A stretch of DNA of 64,000 nucleotides, from the NCBI RefSeq assembly GCF_002288925.2, contig NW_022098076.1, positions 91,047,933 to 91,111,932 on the forward strand. Direction: 5' to 3'. Positions 52,377-62,890 of this stretch are shown piece after piece. A program made the position numbers and the translations under genes. The notes beneath the pieces are model-generated. The model searched no databases. It was not told the DNA's origin and saw nothing but the letters and a program-made list of their open reading frames with translations. Origin of the DNA: Delphinapterus leucas. Its lineage: Eukaryota > Chordata > Mammalia > Artiodactyla > Monodontidae. Position 1 is the stretch's first letter. The number at the start of each line of letters is the position of its first letter.

Positions 52377-54683
52377 CTGAGCAGGTTTTTAGTTTGATGT
52401 GGTCCCATTTGTTTATTTTTGCTTTTGTTTCCCTTGCCTGGGGAGACATATCCAGAAAGATATCGCTAAGACTGATGTCAAAGAATATACTACCCATGTT
52501 TTCTTCCAGGAATTTTGTGGTTTCAGGTCTTACATTCAAGTCTTCAATCCATTTTGCACTGATTTTTGTATGTGGTGTGAGATAGTGGGCCTAGTTTAAT
52601 TCTCTTGCATCTGGCTGTCCAGTTTTCTCAACGCCATTTATTGAAGAGAACATCCTTCCTCCACTGTACGTTCTTTGCTCCTTTTCGTAAATTAATTGTC
52701 CATATAAGTGTAGGTTTACTCCTGGGCTCTCAATTCTTTTCCATCGATCTATGTGTCTATTTTCTGCCAATACCATGCTATCGATTACTATGGCTGTGTA
52801 ATATAATTTGAAATCAGGGAGTGTGGTACCTCCAGTTTTGTTCTCTTTTCTCAGTATTGCTTTGGCTATTTGGGGTCTTTTGTGGTTCCATGTAAGTTTT
52901 AGGATTCTTTATTCTACCTCTGTGAAAAATGTCATCGGGATTTTGATAGAGATTGCATTGTCTTGAGGTGGCTTTAAGTAATATGGACACTTTAACGATA
53001 TTAATTCTTCCAATCCATGAGCATGGAATATCTTTCCATTTCTTTGTGTTTTCTTCAGTTTCTTTCAACAGTGTCTTACAGTTTTCAGTGAACGTGTTTT
53101 CACCTCCTTGGTTAAATTTATTCCTAGGTATTTTATTACTTTTGTTACAATTGTAAATAGGATTGTTTTCTAAATTTCTCCTTGTGCTAGTTCATTGTTA
53201 GTGTATAGAAATGCAGATCTTTTTATATATTGATTTTGTACCCTGCAACTTACTGTATTCATTTATTATTTCTCATAGGTTTTGGGGGGGGCTTTCTATA
53301 TATAAAATCATGTCGTCCCCAACTAGTGACAGTTTTATTTCTTCCTTTCTGTTTTGAATGCCTTTTATTTCTTTTTCTTGCCTAATTGCTCTGGCTAGGA
53401 CTTCCAATATTATCTTGAATAAGAATGGTGAGAATGGACATCCTTGTCTTGTTCCTGATCTTAGAGGGATAGCTTTGAGTTTTTCACCATTGAGTATGAT
53501 GTTAGCTGTGGGTTTGTCACGTATGGCCTTTCTGATGTTGCGGTACATTCCCTCTATATTTATTTTATCATAGAACGGGGTTAGTTTTGTCACATGCTTC
53601 TTCTGCATCTGTTGAGAGGACCATATGATTTTTATTCTTCATTTTGTTAATGTGGTGCATCACACGGATTGTTGAGGATTTTTCACCTGTGCTTATCAGC
53701 GATATTGGCCTGTAACTTTCTTTCTGTGTATTGTTTTTGTCAGGTTTTGGTATCAGGTAATATTGGCCTCCTAAAATGACTTAGGAAGCATTCTCTTCAA
53801 CATTTTGGAAGAGTTTGAAAAGAATAGGCATTAAATCTTCTTTGAATGTTTGGTAGAATTCACATGTGAAGCTGAGAGGACCTGCTTTTTGACCCAGCAG
53901 TTCTTCTCCTAACATTTATCCTTAAAAAGATGAAGGCTGTGTGAAAAGATTTCATTGCAAAAGTACTCACTGAATTGTTGTTCACAATAGTCAAAAATTT
54001 TTAAATAAAGCATCAATCCAAAATAGATGATCAAATAAATCGTATTTTCTTTAGTATATAAATAATGTATCTATTTACAAAATATTAAATGTGTAGGTGG
54101 TTACAGTAAATAGTATATACAGTGAACTATTTTGAAGCCTCTAAAAATGGTGCAGCTGAAAATGTAGTAACCCAGAGAGGGGGGTCACAGTATATTAAGT
54201 TAAAAGCATCTTATAAATTGTACCCCAAATTGTTATTTTTTATTTTCTGGGGGATAGGGTTTTGACTTATTTATTGCTTGTCTTTGCTTTCTGATTTTCT
54301 ACCATTTTAAAATTGTGGTTAGATTCTGTATACAATGTCTATGAGATTGAAACCTTTGAAGGAGCAGGGTGTGTTCTTGGTGTGAATGGCGTGACCGTGA
54401 CCGTGACCGTGCTTTTCACACAGAGCGAGACTGGCGGGTGGTGCCACCCGAAGGGCACCCTTGTCTGCACCCTGGTACCCGCTGGCTGTGGCCCTGTGCT
54501 AAAAGCACTGAAGTTGGAGGAGGCATAGTACTCGGACTTGAGCCGCACAGCCTTAAAACAAACCCTCCCCGGGCCTCAGTTTCCTCTTTTGTAAGAGGAC
54601 CTGGTGGTTCTCTTTTTCTTCCCTGAGGCTGGATTGCCAGGGGAGTGGGTGGGGCTGGTAGTTAGGACCAGCATCCTATATTG

Positions 54684-54850
54684 GAGTATAATTGCTTTAC
54701 TGTTGTGCTAGCTTCTGCTGTATAACAAAGTGAGTCAGCCCCATATCCCCTCCCTCTTGCCTCTCCCTCCCGCCCTCCTTATCCCACCCCTCTAGGCGGT
54801 GGCAAAGCACCGAGCTGATCTCCCTGTGCTATGCTAAGCTCATTGACTTT
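54684..54850 (-). mobile_element. L1 3' UTR fragment
   Basis: Reverse L1 3' end with tggagtataattgctttact, cctcttgcctctccctcccg and caaagcaccgagctgatctc. Same family as 56640-56930. Confidence 0.75.
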
Positions 54851-55410
54851 TAACAGTGTAGTGAGGCCGATTGGGCTTATTTCTCTGGAAGAGCTTAATT
54901 AAAGGTGAGAGTTCTAATAAAAGAAGAAAAAGGTGACAAGGAATGCAGGGGGAGGGGTTGTTTCCTAACTTTGCCTTGGAGTCTCTGCGCTGCCCCTCCT
55001 TTTCCAGAGCCCCTCAAAACCCTCTGCAGCCCCCTCGGCGGAGCAGGTTGGGATGCTCCAGCTGTGTATGGCTGCCACACCAAGGGGGAGTTTCTCTCAG
55101 CTTTAAAAGCCAAGTCGGATTTTGGAAGTATCCGGCGGTTGAGAACTGTCCACAGGTGCCAGTGCTCATGGTGACTCTCCTTCACACGGCTGTCCCTGCC
55201 CACCTCCAGGAGCAAATGGAACACAGGCCCGCAGGAGAGAGGAACCTCACCTAACCTGGCCTTCTCTTTTGCATTGCTCAGAAAACAGTTTCTTCTCTTT
55301 GAGAACAGTCTTACATTTTCTCCTCACATTTCCCACCCATCCTCACCACTGTCTACACCAGCACTGTCCAGAAGTATGATGTGGTCCACGTATATCATTT
55401 TAAACTTTCT

Positions 55411-55535
55411 AGGGAATTCCCTGGCGATCCAGTGGTCAGGACTCCAAGCTTTCACTGCCAAGGGCCCAGGTTCAGTCCCTGGTGGGGGAACTGAGATCGC
55501 ACAAGCTGTGCACCGCAGCCAAAAAACAACAAAAT
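55411..55535 (+). mobile_element. Older CHR-related tRNA-derived SINE
   Basis: Contains gggaattccctggcgatcca, the B-box-like ggttcagtccctggtggggg and ctgagatcgcacaagctgtg, followed by an A-rich tail. It differs from the young short SINEs and fits an older subfamily. Confidence 0.75.
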
Positions 55536-56423
55536 AATTTAAAAGTTCCCAAGGTGTTTAAAAAAAAAAAAAAAAGTTCTATTAGCTGCATCTTGAAGAG
55601 GCAAAAGAACCTGGGAAGTAATTTTAAAGATATGATGAATTCACCCATTATCTGTAAATTGTTGTTTCAACATAGTAATCAATATCTAAAAGTATTAATG
55701 AGATAGATACATTCTTCTTTGATACTAAGACTTTGAAACCCGGTCTCTTGTTTCACACAGCCCACCTTCGTTCAGACTTGCCCAATTCAGGCGTCCTGTG
55801 GTCCTATGGGGCCAGTGGCCACCATTTTCAAACTTGTGGGTCTAGACAGCTCATCAGAACAGAGGTGGTGTTTGCCCTCTCGACTTGTAAAACAGCGATG
55901 GGGTGGGATGTCAGATTATGACGCTCTTGGTTTTATAAGTTAGCCTCCTGCAAAGACCTTACAGGGATCCTCACATATAAATGTCTTACAAAATAACCTG
56001 GGAATGGTTATTAAGTAACCCGGTCTCGATTTCAGGGTCCGTCACAGCAAGGAAGGCACTTAGTCTTTTGGAACTTGTCTTTCTTCATCAGCAGGTGGAG
56101 CAGATCATGCTTTTCTATCTGGGCCACAAACGTGGCTTTCGCTCACAATCACCTGTGGGCCTTTTCATGGCCCCGACTGCACGTGAGATCCGCTGGGGGT
56201 CTGCGTCCTCTCTCGGGCCCCCGGAACCAGACGCTGCCAGTCGAGCCTGGACACTGGCATTTTAAAAGCCCCACCCCCTCCTCCCAGGTGTTACACTGTG
56301 TGTCGCAGGTCAGGAACCCCTGCTCTGTGTGCTGGGGCCTTACCTAGAGCGAGACTCTCACCTGGGGCTGATTCTGCCCCTCAGGAGGACATTTATTTAT
56401 TTGTTTGTTTGTTTGTTTATATC

Positions 56424-56634
56424 TTTTTTTTTTTTTTTTTTTGCGGCACGCGGGCCTCTCACTGTTGTGGCCTCTCCCGTTGCGGAGCACAGGCTCCGGA
56501 CGCGCAGGCTCAGCGGCCATGGCTCACGGGCCCAGCCGCTCCACGGTATGTGGGATCTTCCTGGACCGGGGCACGAACCTGTGTCCCCTGCATCGGCAGG
56601 CGGACTCTCAACCACTGCGCCACCAGGGAAGCCC
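56424..56634 (-). mobile_element. CHR-type SINE, full length
   Basis: T run at 56424-56442, then a near-consensus reverse body ending gccaccagggaagccc. It inserted at or in the A tail of the L1 whose 3' UTR follows at 56640, and a (TTTG)n run precedes it at 56398-56418. The target duplication is unclear because the site is T-rich. Confidence 0.9.
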
Positions 56635-56639
56635 TATTT

Positions 56640-56930
56640 ATTAACATCTTTAATTGGAGTATAATTGCTTTACAATGGTGTGTTAGTTTCTGCTTTGTAA
56701 CAAAGTGAATCAGCTATACATATACATACATCCCCATATCCTCTCTCTCTTGCGTCTCCCTCCCACCCTCCCTATCCCACCCCTCTAGGTGGTCACAAAG
56801 CACCGAGCTGATCTCCCTGTGCTATGCGGCTGCTTCCCACTAGCTATTTATTTTACACTTGGTAGTGTGTATATGCCCACGCCACTCTCTCACTTTATCA
56901 CAGCTTACCCTTCCCCCTCCCCGTGTCCTC
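56640..56930 (-). mobile_element. L1 3' UTR fragment
   Basis: Reverse L1 3' UTR: ttggagtataattgctttac, cccctctaggtggtcacaaa, gcaccgagctgatctccctg and cccactagctatttatttta, ending near ccgtgtcctcaag. Confidence 0.8.
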
Positions 56931-56934
56931 AAGT

Positions 56935-57120
56935 CTAGGGGGACATTTAGCAACGTCTGGAGGCATTTGAGGTTGTCTTAACCTGGGGTGGGGGATGCTA
57001 CTGGCATCCAGTGGGTAGAGGCCAGGGATGATACTGCACACCCTCCGACGCACAGACAGCCCTCGCAGCGAAGAATTGTCCAGACCACGCTGTCATTGTG
57101 CCAGAGTTAAGAAACTCTCC
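56935..57120. mobile_element. MER20-like hAT-Charlie fossil
   Basis: Contains ggggacatttagcaacgtct, gatgctactggcatccagtg, ggtagaggccagggatgata and a terminal gttaagaaactctc stretch, close in order and wording to MER20. The family name is from memory. Confidence 0.7.
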
Positions 57121-57124
57121 CGAA

Positions 57125-57290
57125 AGCAGGGCTTCTCAGTCTGGGCACGCATCAGCATCGCCTGCAGCGCTTGTTAGAGCCCAGATGGCTGGGCCCCAGC
57201 CCCCGAGTTCCTGACTCGAGGGACCTGCGATAGGACAGGGGAATTCCTGACAAGCTCCCAGGTGAGGCCAGGGCTGCTGCTCTAGGACCG
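57125..57290 (+). mobile_element. MER5-type DNA transposon fossil
   Basis: Starts agggcttctcagtctgggca, continues gcatcgcctgcagcgcttgt and tggctgggccccagcccccg, the layout of MER5A/B. It directly abuts the MER20-like copy. Confidence 0.7.
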
Positions 57291-57649
57291 TCTCAGCATC
57301 CGCTGTTCCTTAGAGCCACGTGAAACCGCCGGCGCCAGCCTGCCCCCAGAGCTCACGACTGGATGCAGGTGAGGTTGAGCTTAGAGGCATTTGAGAAGTT
57401 CCCCGGGTGGTTGGAACACGGAGCAGGGTGCGGAAGCTCTGGCTGACACCCACCGATTCAGGGTGTGAAGGGGGGGGGAGCAAAGAGTCCATGTCCAGAA
57501 GGAAGCTGTGCACGTGACCCACGAGGCCACACCTGGCCGAGAAACAGCGAGGAAGTGCCTGGAACCCTGTGGAGATGGGCCTCTCGGGTCCTCGGGAGAG
57601 AAGTCGGCCTGCACCTTGGCGAGCAGGCCAGGCGGTAAAGATGAGAGAG

Positions 57650-57860
57650 CAAAGCTCAGAGGCTGGCTCTGGTTTCTCTGCCTGTCCCCATCGGGTCCCC
57701 CCGGGCTCTGCCACTTGCTTTTGTCGGTCGCAGCAGTCCAGTGCCATGTTATGGAGAAGTCTGCCTGGGTCCCCCCCACTCGCCAGCTGTGCAACTTTAG
57801 GCAAGTCCTTCAGCCTCTCGGGACCTTGGCGTCCTTGCCCGTACCCTGGAGGCGAGAATG
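57650..57860 (+). mobile_element. MIR fragment
   Basis: Sense MIR-like: cagctgtgcaactttaggca, gtccttcagcctctcgggac. The 5' part is degenerate. Confidence 0.5.
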
Positions 57861-58468
57861 TGTGCTTCGCGTGTCTGACCTGAGCTCCGGAAGTGTGTAA
57901 AGTCCCCTCCAGTGACAGCCCCCCAGCCCGGTCAGTAAATGCTGTGCAGCATTATCTCGTCTTGCTGTGCCCAAATCCCCCTGGATTTCTCCCTCATCCT
58001 TGTTTTGGCAAAATGCCTTACACCTTGAACATCTTCCCAAGGCCTAGGGTCCTCTCTCACCCCCTGGACCTGGCCTGGTTCCCTGGACCCTCCAGTGGGA
58101 TCTTCAGGCATGCACTGCCCATCCCCAAGCCTTGTGAGCGTAGTCTGTGTCTCAGGCTAGAATGAGACCTTGTATGTCAAGGCCACCTGCCTGAACCTGA
58201 AGCTGTGCGGCTTCACCTTTCCTGCCCGGCACAGCTTTCCTCCCTCGGCTGGGTTGCCCCCGACCACCATGAGCTTCATGCCCCAGTCCTTTCCTCAAAC
58301 GCTGACCTGCAGCCCCAGGACTGGCCAGGGGGTGCACGTATCCGCAGACTCATTTCCAGACGCATCAGAGCTGCCAGCTTCCAGAACTAACTCGGGGCTG
58401 TACTCAGTGAGGGCAGGAGGCTGTGGGGAAGGCTGTGACCTTCTCCAGGAGCAGACAGACCCTGACTT

Positions 58469-58670
58469 TTTTTTTTTTGCGGTACGCGGGCCTCTCACCG
58501 TCGTGGCCTCTCCCGTTGCGGAGCACAGGCTCCGGATGCGCAGGCTCAGCGGCCGTGGCTCACCGGCCCAGCCGCTCCGCGGCATGTGGGATCTTCCCGG
58601 ACCGGGGCACGAACCCGCGTCCCCTGCATCGGCAGGCGGACTCTCAACCACTGCGCCATCAGGGAAGCCC
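58469..58670 (-). mobile_element. CHR-type SINE, full length
   Basis: Reverse copy: T run, ttgcggtacgcgggcctctc, GC-rich body, and a gccatcagggaagccc end. The direct repeat ccctgactttt appears at about 58460-58470 and 58675-58685. Confidence 0.92.
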
Positions 58671-58964
58671 TAGCCCCTGACTTTTGACTTCAGACAGTCC
58701 TTCAGAGTAGCCGACTCTCTTTCTCATTAAAGGTCCAATGACAGTTTTCATTAGACGTCTGTCCCGACATCCTTTGTACCACGTTAGTCCTTTCCAAACT
58801 GGTGTTTGCGCACCAGCCGACTGTGAGAGTCAGCAGCTCAACGTAGTAGAAACTGCAGGTTCATGACCCGTTTGAGCCCCATGTCAGGGCGGGTCACTTA
58901 TCCTAACATCCGTGTCCTCTGCAAAGAGATGTTGAGCAGAGGTCCGCCAGGGAGCCCCCGTCTG

Positions 58965-59240
58965 CGACTCTCCTCTCCCTCCGCACTTACGATCCACACA
59001 CAGGGTCTCTCCTCTCCCTCCGCACTTACGATCCACACAAAGGGTCTCTCCTCTCCCTCCGCACTTACGATCCACACAAAGGGTCTCTCCTNNNNNNNNN
59101 NNNNNNNNNNNNNNNNNNNNNNNNNNNNNNNNNNNNNNNNNNNNNNNNNNNNNNNNNNNNNNNNNNNNNNNNNNNNNNNNNNNNNNNNNNNAGGGTCTCT
59201 CCTCTCCCTCCGCACTTACGATCCACACAAAGGGTCTCGA
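58965..59240. repeat. 39-bp minisatellite spanning an assembly gap
   Basis: The unit begins agggtctctcctctccctcc and ends gatccacacaa. Its gcacttacg core recurs at 58983, 59022 and 59061, exactly 39 bp apart, and again after the gap. At least three copies lie before the gap and one after. Since 39 is divisible by three, all copies stay in one frame, giving a false repetitive peptide on both strands. Confidence 0.95.
59092..59191. other. Assembly gap of 100 N
   Basis: Exactly 100 N, the usual placeholder for a gap of unknown size. It lies inside the 39-bp minisatellite, so the true array length is unknown. Confidence 0.99.
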
Positions 59241-59814
59241 CATTTCTTTGGTGTGAGTTAGACTGAGTGTAGATAAAGACGTCTTACAAAGAGACTTCTC
59301 CCATCCTCCATTTAATCACCCTAACCGTCTCTTCAGAATGGGCAACTTCATCATCGGGTTAATGTAAAGATACTGAGGGCGAACTCACATCGTGGACTCT
59401 GGGACGTTCATGATCAGTTTTTATCTGGCATGGCGTAGGCTGTTCTTCCTTTTCGGGGTTTAAACTCAGCAATTTCATCTTAAACATCGGAAGAGTCCGT
59501 TTGTACTTACTAATAGTCTACATAAAACCCAGCACCTAAATACAGTAGGTTTTTCCAAACCAGAACAGACGCGTAGGAATGGTACGGAGCGTGCACTGAA
59601 TTAGTTGGACAGTGACCAGACACTTCTTCGACGCAAAGCCCTCTCTCAGATGTCTTTTATTTGCAATTCCTGTTTTCGTGTACTTAACAGTCATCTATGG
59701 AATGGACGTAAGGACTGGAGTCCTCGGTGGAAAGAGCCAGACAGAAAAGGCAGATCTGTAGAGAAGAAAGCAGATTCGTGGTGACCTGGATGTGGAATTG
59801 GGGATTCATTGTAA

Positions 59815-59985
59815 ATGGATGTGAGGGAGCTTTGGTGGGTGATAAAAATGTTCTAAAACCGAATCGTGGTGATGGCTGCGAAGCTCTGTAGATTTACTAA
59901 AAATTGTTGAAATGTATGCTTAAATAGGTGAATTCTATGGTATGTAAATTATACCGCAATAAAGCTGTTAGGGGAAAAAAAAGAC
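59815..59985 (+). mobile_element. L1 3' end
   Basis: Sense L1 3' UTR: gtggtgatggctgcgaagct, aggtgaattctatggtatgt, ataccgcaataaagctgtta, then a short A-rich tail. The 5' extent is uncertain. Confidence 0.7.
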
Positions 59986-61262
59986 TTAGTACTGCCCTCC
60001 CCCACCGCAGGGGGCTCCCAGTTTATTAAGAAAGCTAAAGAAAGCATAGGACCAAAAGAGGCGACATCAGTGGGGCCCACACAGCCGCCAAGGGTCTCCT
60101 GATCCAGTTGTCAGAGGGAATGGTATTCCAGCCTGGGATGAGGGCCAGGGAATCTGGGCTGTCTCTAGTCCTTGGTTTCCAAAGCCTTTACGGTAAATAG
60201 GGAACCTGCTGGGGCTTCCAGGTACCAGAAGTGGCCTGAGGTCCCCCTGTGGGCCCCGGAGGAACCTCATCACTCCTCCCGAGGCTCCAAGACGGTCCAA
60301 CATGTCACAGGTTCCAAGAGGGGCCTCTGACGGTGAGGACAGCCGTGCCAACGGCCCGGCGTGTCATGAAGATGCCGCCAGTGGTTTTAGATTTGAAATC
60401 CTGTGCCAGGGCAAGCGGCTCAGAATCCGAAATGTATTTGGAGAAGAAACCCATTCAGAGGACGCCTCAGTGAGAACAGGTCGGCAGCAGCCATGGGGCC
60501 AAGGAGGCCTAGTAGGGGCGGGTTGGTCACAGGCGGTGCCGGGACATCGCACACGGACCTCCGGGAGCCGTGGGGCGACTCGGATCTCCACTGGGACCCT
60601 CCCACCCCGTCACGGGCTCCTTCACACGTACTTCTCAACAAGGTCTGGAGATGAACAGAAGATTGTTTTCAGCAACCGGAGACTGTTATGTGGTTTTTTT
60701 TTAAGTCTTGAGAACATCTCTTTCCTGAATATCTTAAACACGGGCCGTAAGCCAGCCAGACCTTCTCAGCGTAGGAACCAGGATGCTGTGTCAAAGCCAG
60801 AGCGTACTCCCGTGAGTTTTAATTCCAGCAAGTGGTGACAGGTGTTTCTGGAAACAGGTGTGTTTGAGAACCAAAGTAAACAAACAGTGGCTTCTTCCAG
60901 TAAGGGGTGCAGGCTCTGTGCTGTGGGCATCCGAGCAAGGGCAGTGCTTCCCAGGCTTACTTAACAGAACCTTCCCAAAGAAATACCTTCTAAAGGTCAA
61001 GGGCCACATTTTGGGAAGCTCTCCCACGGAGAACTGAAAATATGTACATATGTGTATATATATATACGTACACTATACATGATCTACATATACACATCTG
61101 TGATTTCACCCCCAGTTAGTGTTTGATGTATTACATACAGTCTTCCCATACACAGTTTTTGAAAAGAAACAATGCTTTAAAAAACAATTTTAAAGCCTTT
61201 TTTAGGCTAGCACTAGCATATCATGATCCTTTCTGTTGTTACATATTTTATTTTCTTTTTAG

Positions 61263-61985
61263 CTTATTTATTTATTTTAATTTTTATTTTATATTGGGGT
61301 ATAGCTGATTTTTACAGTGCTGTGTTAGTGTCAGGTGTACAGCAAAATGGTTCAGTTATACATATACATGTATCCATTCTTTTTCAGAATCTTTTCTCAT
61401 ATAGGTTATTAGGGAATATTGAGTAAAGTTCCCTTTGTTATACAGTAGGTCCTTGTTGGTTATCTCTTTTATATATAGTAGTGCGTATATGTTAATTCCA
61501 AACTCCTAATTTATCCCTACCCGCCCCGCTTTCCCCTTTTGTAACCGTAAGTTTCTTTTCGAAGTCTGTGCATCCACTTCTGTTTTGTAAATAAGTTCAT
61601 TTGTATCATCTTTTTAGATTCCACATATAAGCGATATCGTGTGATATTTGTCTTTCTGTGTCTGACTTCACTTAGTATGACAATCTCTAGGTCCATCCAT
61701 GTTGCTGCAAATGGCACTTCATTCTTTTTTATGGCTGAATAATATTCCATTGTATATGTGTACCATATATACCTTGGTATATATCCAAATGTATACCATT
61801 CCTTCATCCATTCCCCTGTCGATGGACATTTAGGTTGCTTCCATGTCCTGGCTATTGTAAATAGTGCTGCAGTGAACATCGGGGTGCATGTATCTTTTCA
61901 AATTATGGTTTTCTCCGGATATATGCCCAGGAGTGGGATTTGCTGGATCATACGGTAGTTTTATTTTTAGTTTTTTAAGGACCCG
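61263..61985 (-). mobile_element. L1 fragment, ORF2 C-terminus and 3' UTR
   Basis: Reverse L1. The 3' UTR starts near 61263 and the ORF2 C-terminus is read on the complement of 61517-61879 (peptides [20 protein letters not shown] and [10 protein letters not shown]). Flanking sequence shows an imperfect duplication of about 40 bp (61212-61250 against 61990-62032). Confidence 0.85.
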
Positions 61986-62454
61986 CCATACTAGCAGTAT
62001 ATCATGATCCTCTATCCATCGTTACGTATTTCTTTTAGAGCATTATTCTTAACGGAGTCATAGTAATTCATCTGACAGTTGAGCCGTCATTTGGTCCTTC
62101 ACCTTTGGACTTAGGGAACATTCATAATGAAATAGTGAAAAACGGCTGGAGTGAGCATCTTTCTGTGTACATCTTTGAGGGACTTATGACTCATGCTTTT
62201 CTAAGGCTGGGTCCCCAGAAGGAGCCTAACTAGATCAAACGTTATAGACTTTTTGAGGAATTTAATTCGTGTCAATTCAGTGCTCTCCAGAAGAGTGGTG
62301 CCCTCTGCCCACCCCTCCCCCCCAAGCATCCTGCCTTTCTCTCCATCCTTCACTGCGTCGTCCTTACTCCCGTGAAGCCGATCCTCAAGTCCAGGCTCAT
62401 GAATCTATGGCACCGCTTTGATCAGGTCACTTTTCTCCTCAGAAACCTGCTCTA

Positions 62455-62482
62455 TCAGCCAGGTTTCTCCTGAGAAACAGAA

Positions 62483-62526
<44 letters not shown>

Positions 62527-62890
62527 GCACACACAGACACATGTACAGGGAGAAAGATTTATTGTAAGGAACTGGCTCATGTGATAGTGAGGGCTGGCAG
62601 CTCTGAAATCTGTAGGGCAGGCCGGAGGCTGGAGACTCAGATGGAAGTCAGCACCGCAGTCTTGAGGCAGAATACCTCCCGGAAACCTCGGGTTGCTCTT
62701 CCTAAGACATTCAGCTGATTGGGTGTGGTCCACCCACATCGTTGAGTGCAATCGTCACTTAAAAGCAGCGGATTGTAGATGATGTTAACCATTCACAGCA
62801 ACACCTAGACACGTGTTTGATTAAATCACTGGGCTTCACAGCCTGGACAGGTGGACACATGATACTGGCCATCATACCTGCCTTGGCTCC
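62455..62890. mobile_element. Interspersed repeat of unassigned family with internal (GT)n
   Basis: Recognisable order of an abundant mammalian repeat: tctcctgagaaacagaaccg, a (GT)n run at 62485-62522, agatttattgtaaggaactg, cagctgattgggtgtggtcc and a ggtggacacatgatactggc end. I recall the type but cannot name the family with confidence. Confidence 0.5.
62485..62522. repeat. (GT)n microsatellite
   Basis: About 19 GT units followed by ttgcgcacacacagacac. Confidence 0.95.

Larger units (their letters stand above)
50788..53880 (-). mobile_element. L1 element, ORF2 and 3' UTR, with nested insertions
   Basis: Reverse L1 of about 3 kb. The 3' UTR begins at about 50806. A second, younger L1 3' end appears nested at about 50866-51090. 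ORF2 pieces follow: the conserved C-terminal [19 protein letters not shown] (complement of 51494-51826), a middle segment with [20 protein letters not shown] (52814-53068), and the reverse-transcriptase core with [13 protein letters not shown] (53273-53608). The usual FADD active-site box reads VGDD here. Frameshifts separate the pieces, so the element is dead. A CHR SINE sits inside at 52093-52376. Confidence 0.88.

Noticed and set aside
58863..59261. Repetitive protein on either strand across the N gap
   Set aside because: It is only the 39-bp minisatellite translated in frame, and part of it is N. The periodic 13-residue unit is a by-product of the repeat length.
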